A DNA stretch of 5,632 nucleotides from CAKSFT01 sp045603125. GTDB taxonomy: Bacteria > Bacillota > Clostridia > UBA1381. A model generated the notes under the pieces. It was not told where the DNA came from. It saw only the letters and a list, made by a program, of their open reading frames with translations, and did no database searches. The DNA lies in NCBI GenBank assembly GCA_045603125.1, contig JAZULN010000035.1, forward strand, positions 1-5,632, written 5' to 3'. The translations under genes and the position numbers were made by a program. Below are positions 4,393 through 5,632 of this stretch, piece after piece; the stretch's first letter is position 1, and each line of letters begins with the position of its first letter.

Positions 4393-5632
4393 TTATCTGC
4401 CTTCTTGCATTTCCTTAACTGATTCTAATATTGCATCAGCCATGTATTCAATTTGCTCATCGGTCAATCCGTATAATGGAAGGTGAGTATATCTCTTATA
4501 GAATACTTCTTCACAGTTTGGACATGTCTTTGCGATTTCGTCTGAATCATAACCCATATCTTGAACAACCTTGAATCTATATAAAGGTCCGAAGTGAGCG
4601 ATTTGTGTTACGCCCTTTTCTTCCAACTTCTTCTTAAGAACCTGGATGTCTCCGCCCGCCTTTTGAGGGTCGATTTGCAATAGGTACATGTGATATGTAG
4701 GCTTAATATCTTCTGTATCCAAAAGTTGTGGAACGATTGCATCGTTTTCAGCGAATCTCTTTGTTAAGTATTCAGCAGCCTTTCTTCTCTTTGCAATGAT
4801 TTCTTCATTACGAGCAACCTGAAGTGCAAGACCTAAGCCCTGGATTTCTGTTGTTGATGAGTTACCTGCCATAAATGGCTTTTCTTTTCCAGGGATTGGA
4901 GTGATGTTATATAACCAATCCTTGATAGGGCATGTAAAGTCAAGACCTAAGAAACGAGCTCTCTTCATATCAGGACCAAAGCCCGGAATTGTTGTTGTTA
5001 AGATACCGCCTTCACCGAATGATGTGATGTTCTTAACTTCGTGCATTGAGAACGCTGCGAAATCACCAATTGTACCAATCTTCTTACCCTTATACATAGC
5101 ACCGAAAGCGTGAGCTGCATCTTCCAATACAAGGATATTCTTTTCTCTTGCGATTTCCATGATTGGGTCTAAGTCAACAGGGTAACCGCCGATATGCACA
5201 GGAACGATCATCTTTGTTTTGTCTGTGATCTTTCTCTTTACGTCTTCAGGGTCCATGTTAACAGTTCTTGGATCAACGTCAGCGAATACCAACTTACAGC
5301 CGATTGCTAAAGGATATGCCATTGTAGCAACGAATGTGATTGCAGGAACGATAACTTCATCGCCTGCCTTTAAGTTTGCATACTTATATGCAATTTCAAA
5401 ACCTGCAGTTGCGTTTGTAACGAAGGTTGATGTATCTGTACCAAGATAGTCGTTACAAGCCTTTTCTGCTCTTTCAACTTGAGATGCAAGTGAAAGTTTT
5501 CCCGGAGGTGTTGCCAAAGGCTCAAGCTTCTTAACTTGTTCCCAAACTGCTTCTAATGCCTGGTCGTATTCTTTACCTTCACCTTGCATTAAGAAACGAA
5601 TAACCTCCATTAAGTCGTGGACATTGTAGTTT
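4393..5632 (-). CDS. DegT/DnrJ/EryC1/StrS-family PLP aminotransferase, 5' end cut by window
   Basis: The frame is open from the TAA at 4395-4393 to the right edge. The first in-window ATG (5610) gives 405 residues, but in-frame codons continue upstream (NYNVHDL) and no ribosome binding site precedes that ATG, so the true start probably lies outside. Numbering from that ATG: a PLP-phosphate region at 63-98 (NATAGFEIA then GDEVIVPAITFVAT), E163-D164-A-A-H-A for the PLP-ring aspartate, and SMHEVKNITSFGEGG (188-202) with Schiff-base lysine K193. LPLYGLTDEQI (377-387) is the typical C-terminal block. The family transfers amino groups, usually from glutamate or glutamine, to keto-sugars or keto-cyclitols. 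The usual GYNYRMTEIQ segment reads AGNSSTTEIQ here (248-257), a possible change at the substrate site. It is first of three same-strand genes; its promoter is not in the window. Confidence 0.92.
   Translation of the reverse strand, partial: NYNVHDLMEVIRFLMQGEGKEYDQALEAVWEQVKKLEPLATPPGKLSLASQVERAEKACNDYLGTDTSTFVTNATAGFEIAYKYANLKAGDEVIVPAITFVATMAYPLAIGCKLVFADVDPRTVNMDPEDVKRKITDKTKMIVPVHIGGYPVDLDPIMEIAREKNILVLEDAAHAFGAMYKGKKIGTIGDFAAFSMHEVKNITSFGEGGILTTTIPGFGPDMKRARFLGLDFTCPIKDWLYNITPIPGKEKPFMAGNSSTTEIQGLGLALQVARNEEIIAKRRKAAEYLTKRFAENDAIVPQLLDTEDIKPTYHMYLLQIDPQKAGGDIQVLKKKLEEKGVTQIAHFGPLYRFKVVQDMGYDSDEIAKTCPNCEEVFYKRYTHLPLYGLTDEQIEYMADAILESVKEMQEGR

Noticed and set aside
4283..5449. Plus-strand frames of 67 to 76 codons at 4283, 4901 and 5219
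   Set aside because: All are antisense to the aminotransferase or the creatininase start, without supported ribosome binding sites or similarity to known proteins.
5608..5610. ATG considered as the true start of the aminotransferase
   Set aside because: The frame stays open upstream to the window edge and no ribosome binding site precedes this ATG, so an N-terminus outside the window is more likely.

Overview
The window comes from a low-GC, Gram-positive-like bacterium, most likely a member of the Clostridia from a gut or similar anaerobic community. The grounds are AT-rich intergenic DNA, strong AGGAG-type ribosome binding sites, TTGACA/TATAAT-type promoters, U-tract terminators, a BspA-type leucine-rich-repeat surface protein and an IS200-type transposase. 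Species cannot be read from the sequence. Every gene found is on the minus strand, so the window reads right to left.

Right part (5632 to about 2446): a three-gene cluster. It begins with a DegT/DnrJ/EryC1/StrS-type PLP aminotransferase, whose 5' end runs off the window. A 61-bp gap holding a terminator-like hairpin follows. Then come a creatininase-family metal-dependent amidohydrolase and a Gfo/Idh/MocA NAD(P)-dependent oxidoreductase, which overlap at GTGATGA and are therefore probably translationally coupled. A strong hairpin terminator ends the cluster. A ketone-forming dehydrogenase, a PLP aminotransferase and a creatininase-fold hydrolase together suggest conversion of a sugar or cyclitol through keto and amino intermediates. 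The substrate cannot be fixed from the sequence.

Middle (about 2445 to 2242): an intergenic stretch with a cluster of short GC-rich inverted repeats sharing the word TGTAGGGG or GTAGGG, then a near-consensus promoter for the next gene.

Left-centre (2241 to 268): a monocistronic gene for a secreted 657-residue BspA-like LRR protein. It has about 19 repeats of about 23 residues, two homologous longer inserts and a C-terminal beta-rich domain. The DNA carries a recent 138-bp tandem duplication. It ends in its own terminator (235-265).

Left edge (about 234 to 1): the left end and first 33 codons of an IS200/IS605-type transposase gene (tnpA), cut by the window edge. Its leader contains a subterminal hairpin, an extended -10 promoter, and a 16-bp stem that can hide the tnpA ribosome binding site only in transcripts that start outside the element. 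This matches the known strategy by which IS200-type elements silence read-through expression. Here the upstream neighbour that could supply read-through is the LRR gene. No CRISPR array, tRNA, rRNA or defence system is visible.
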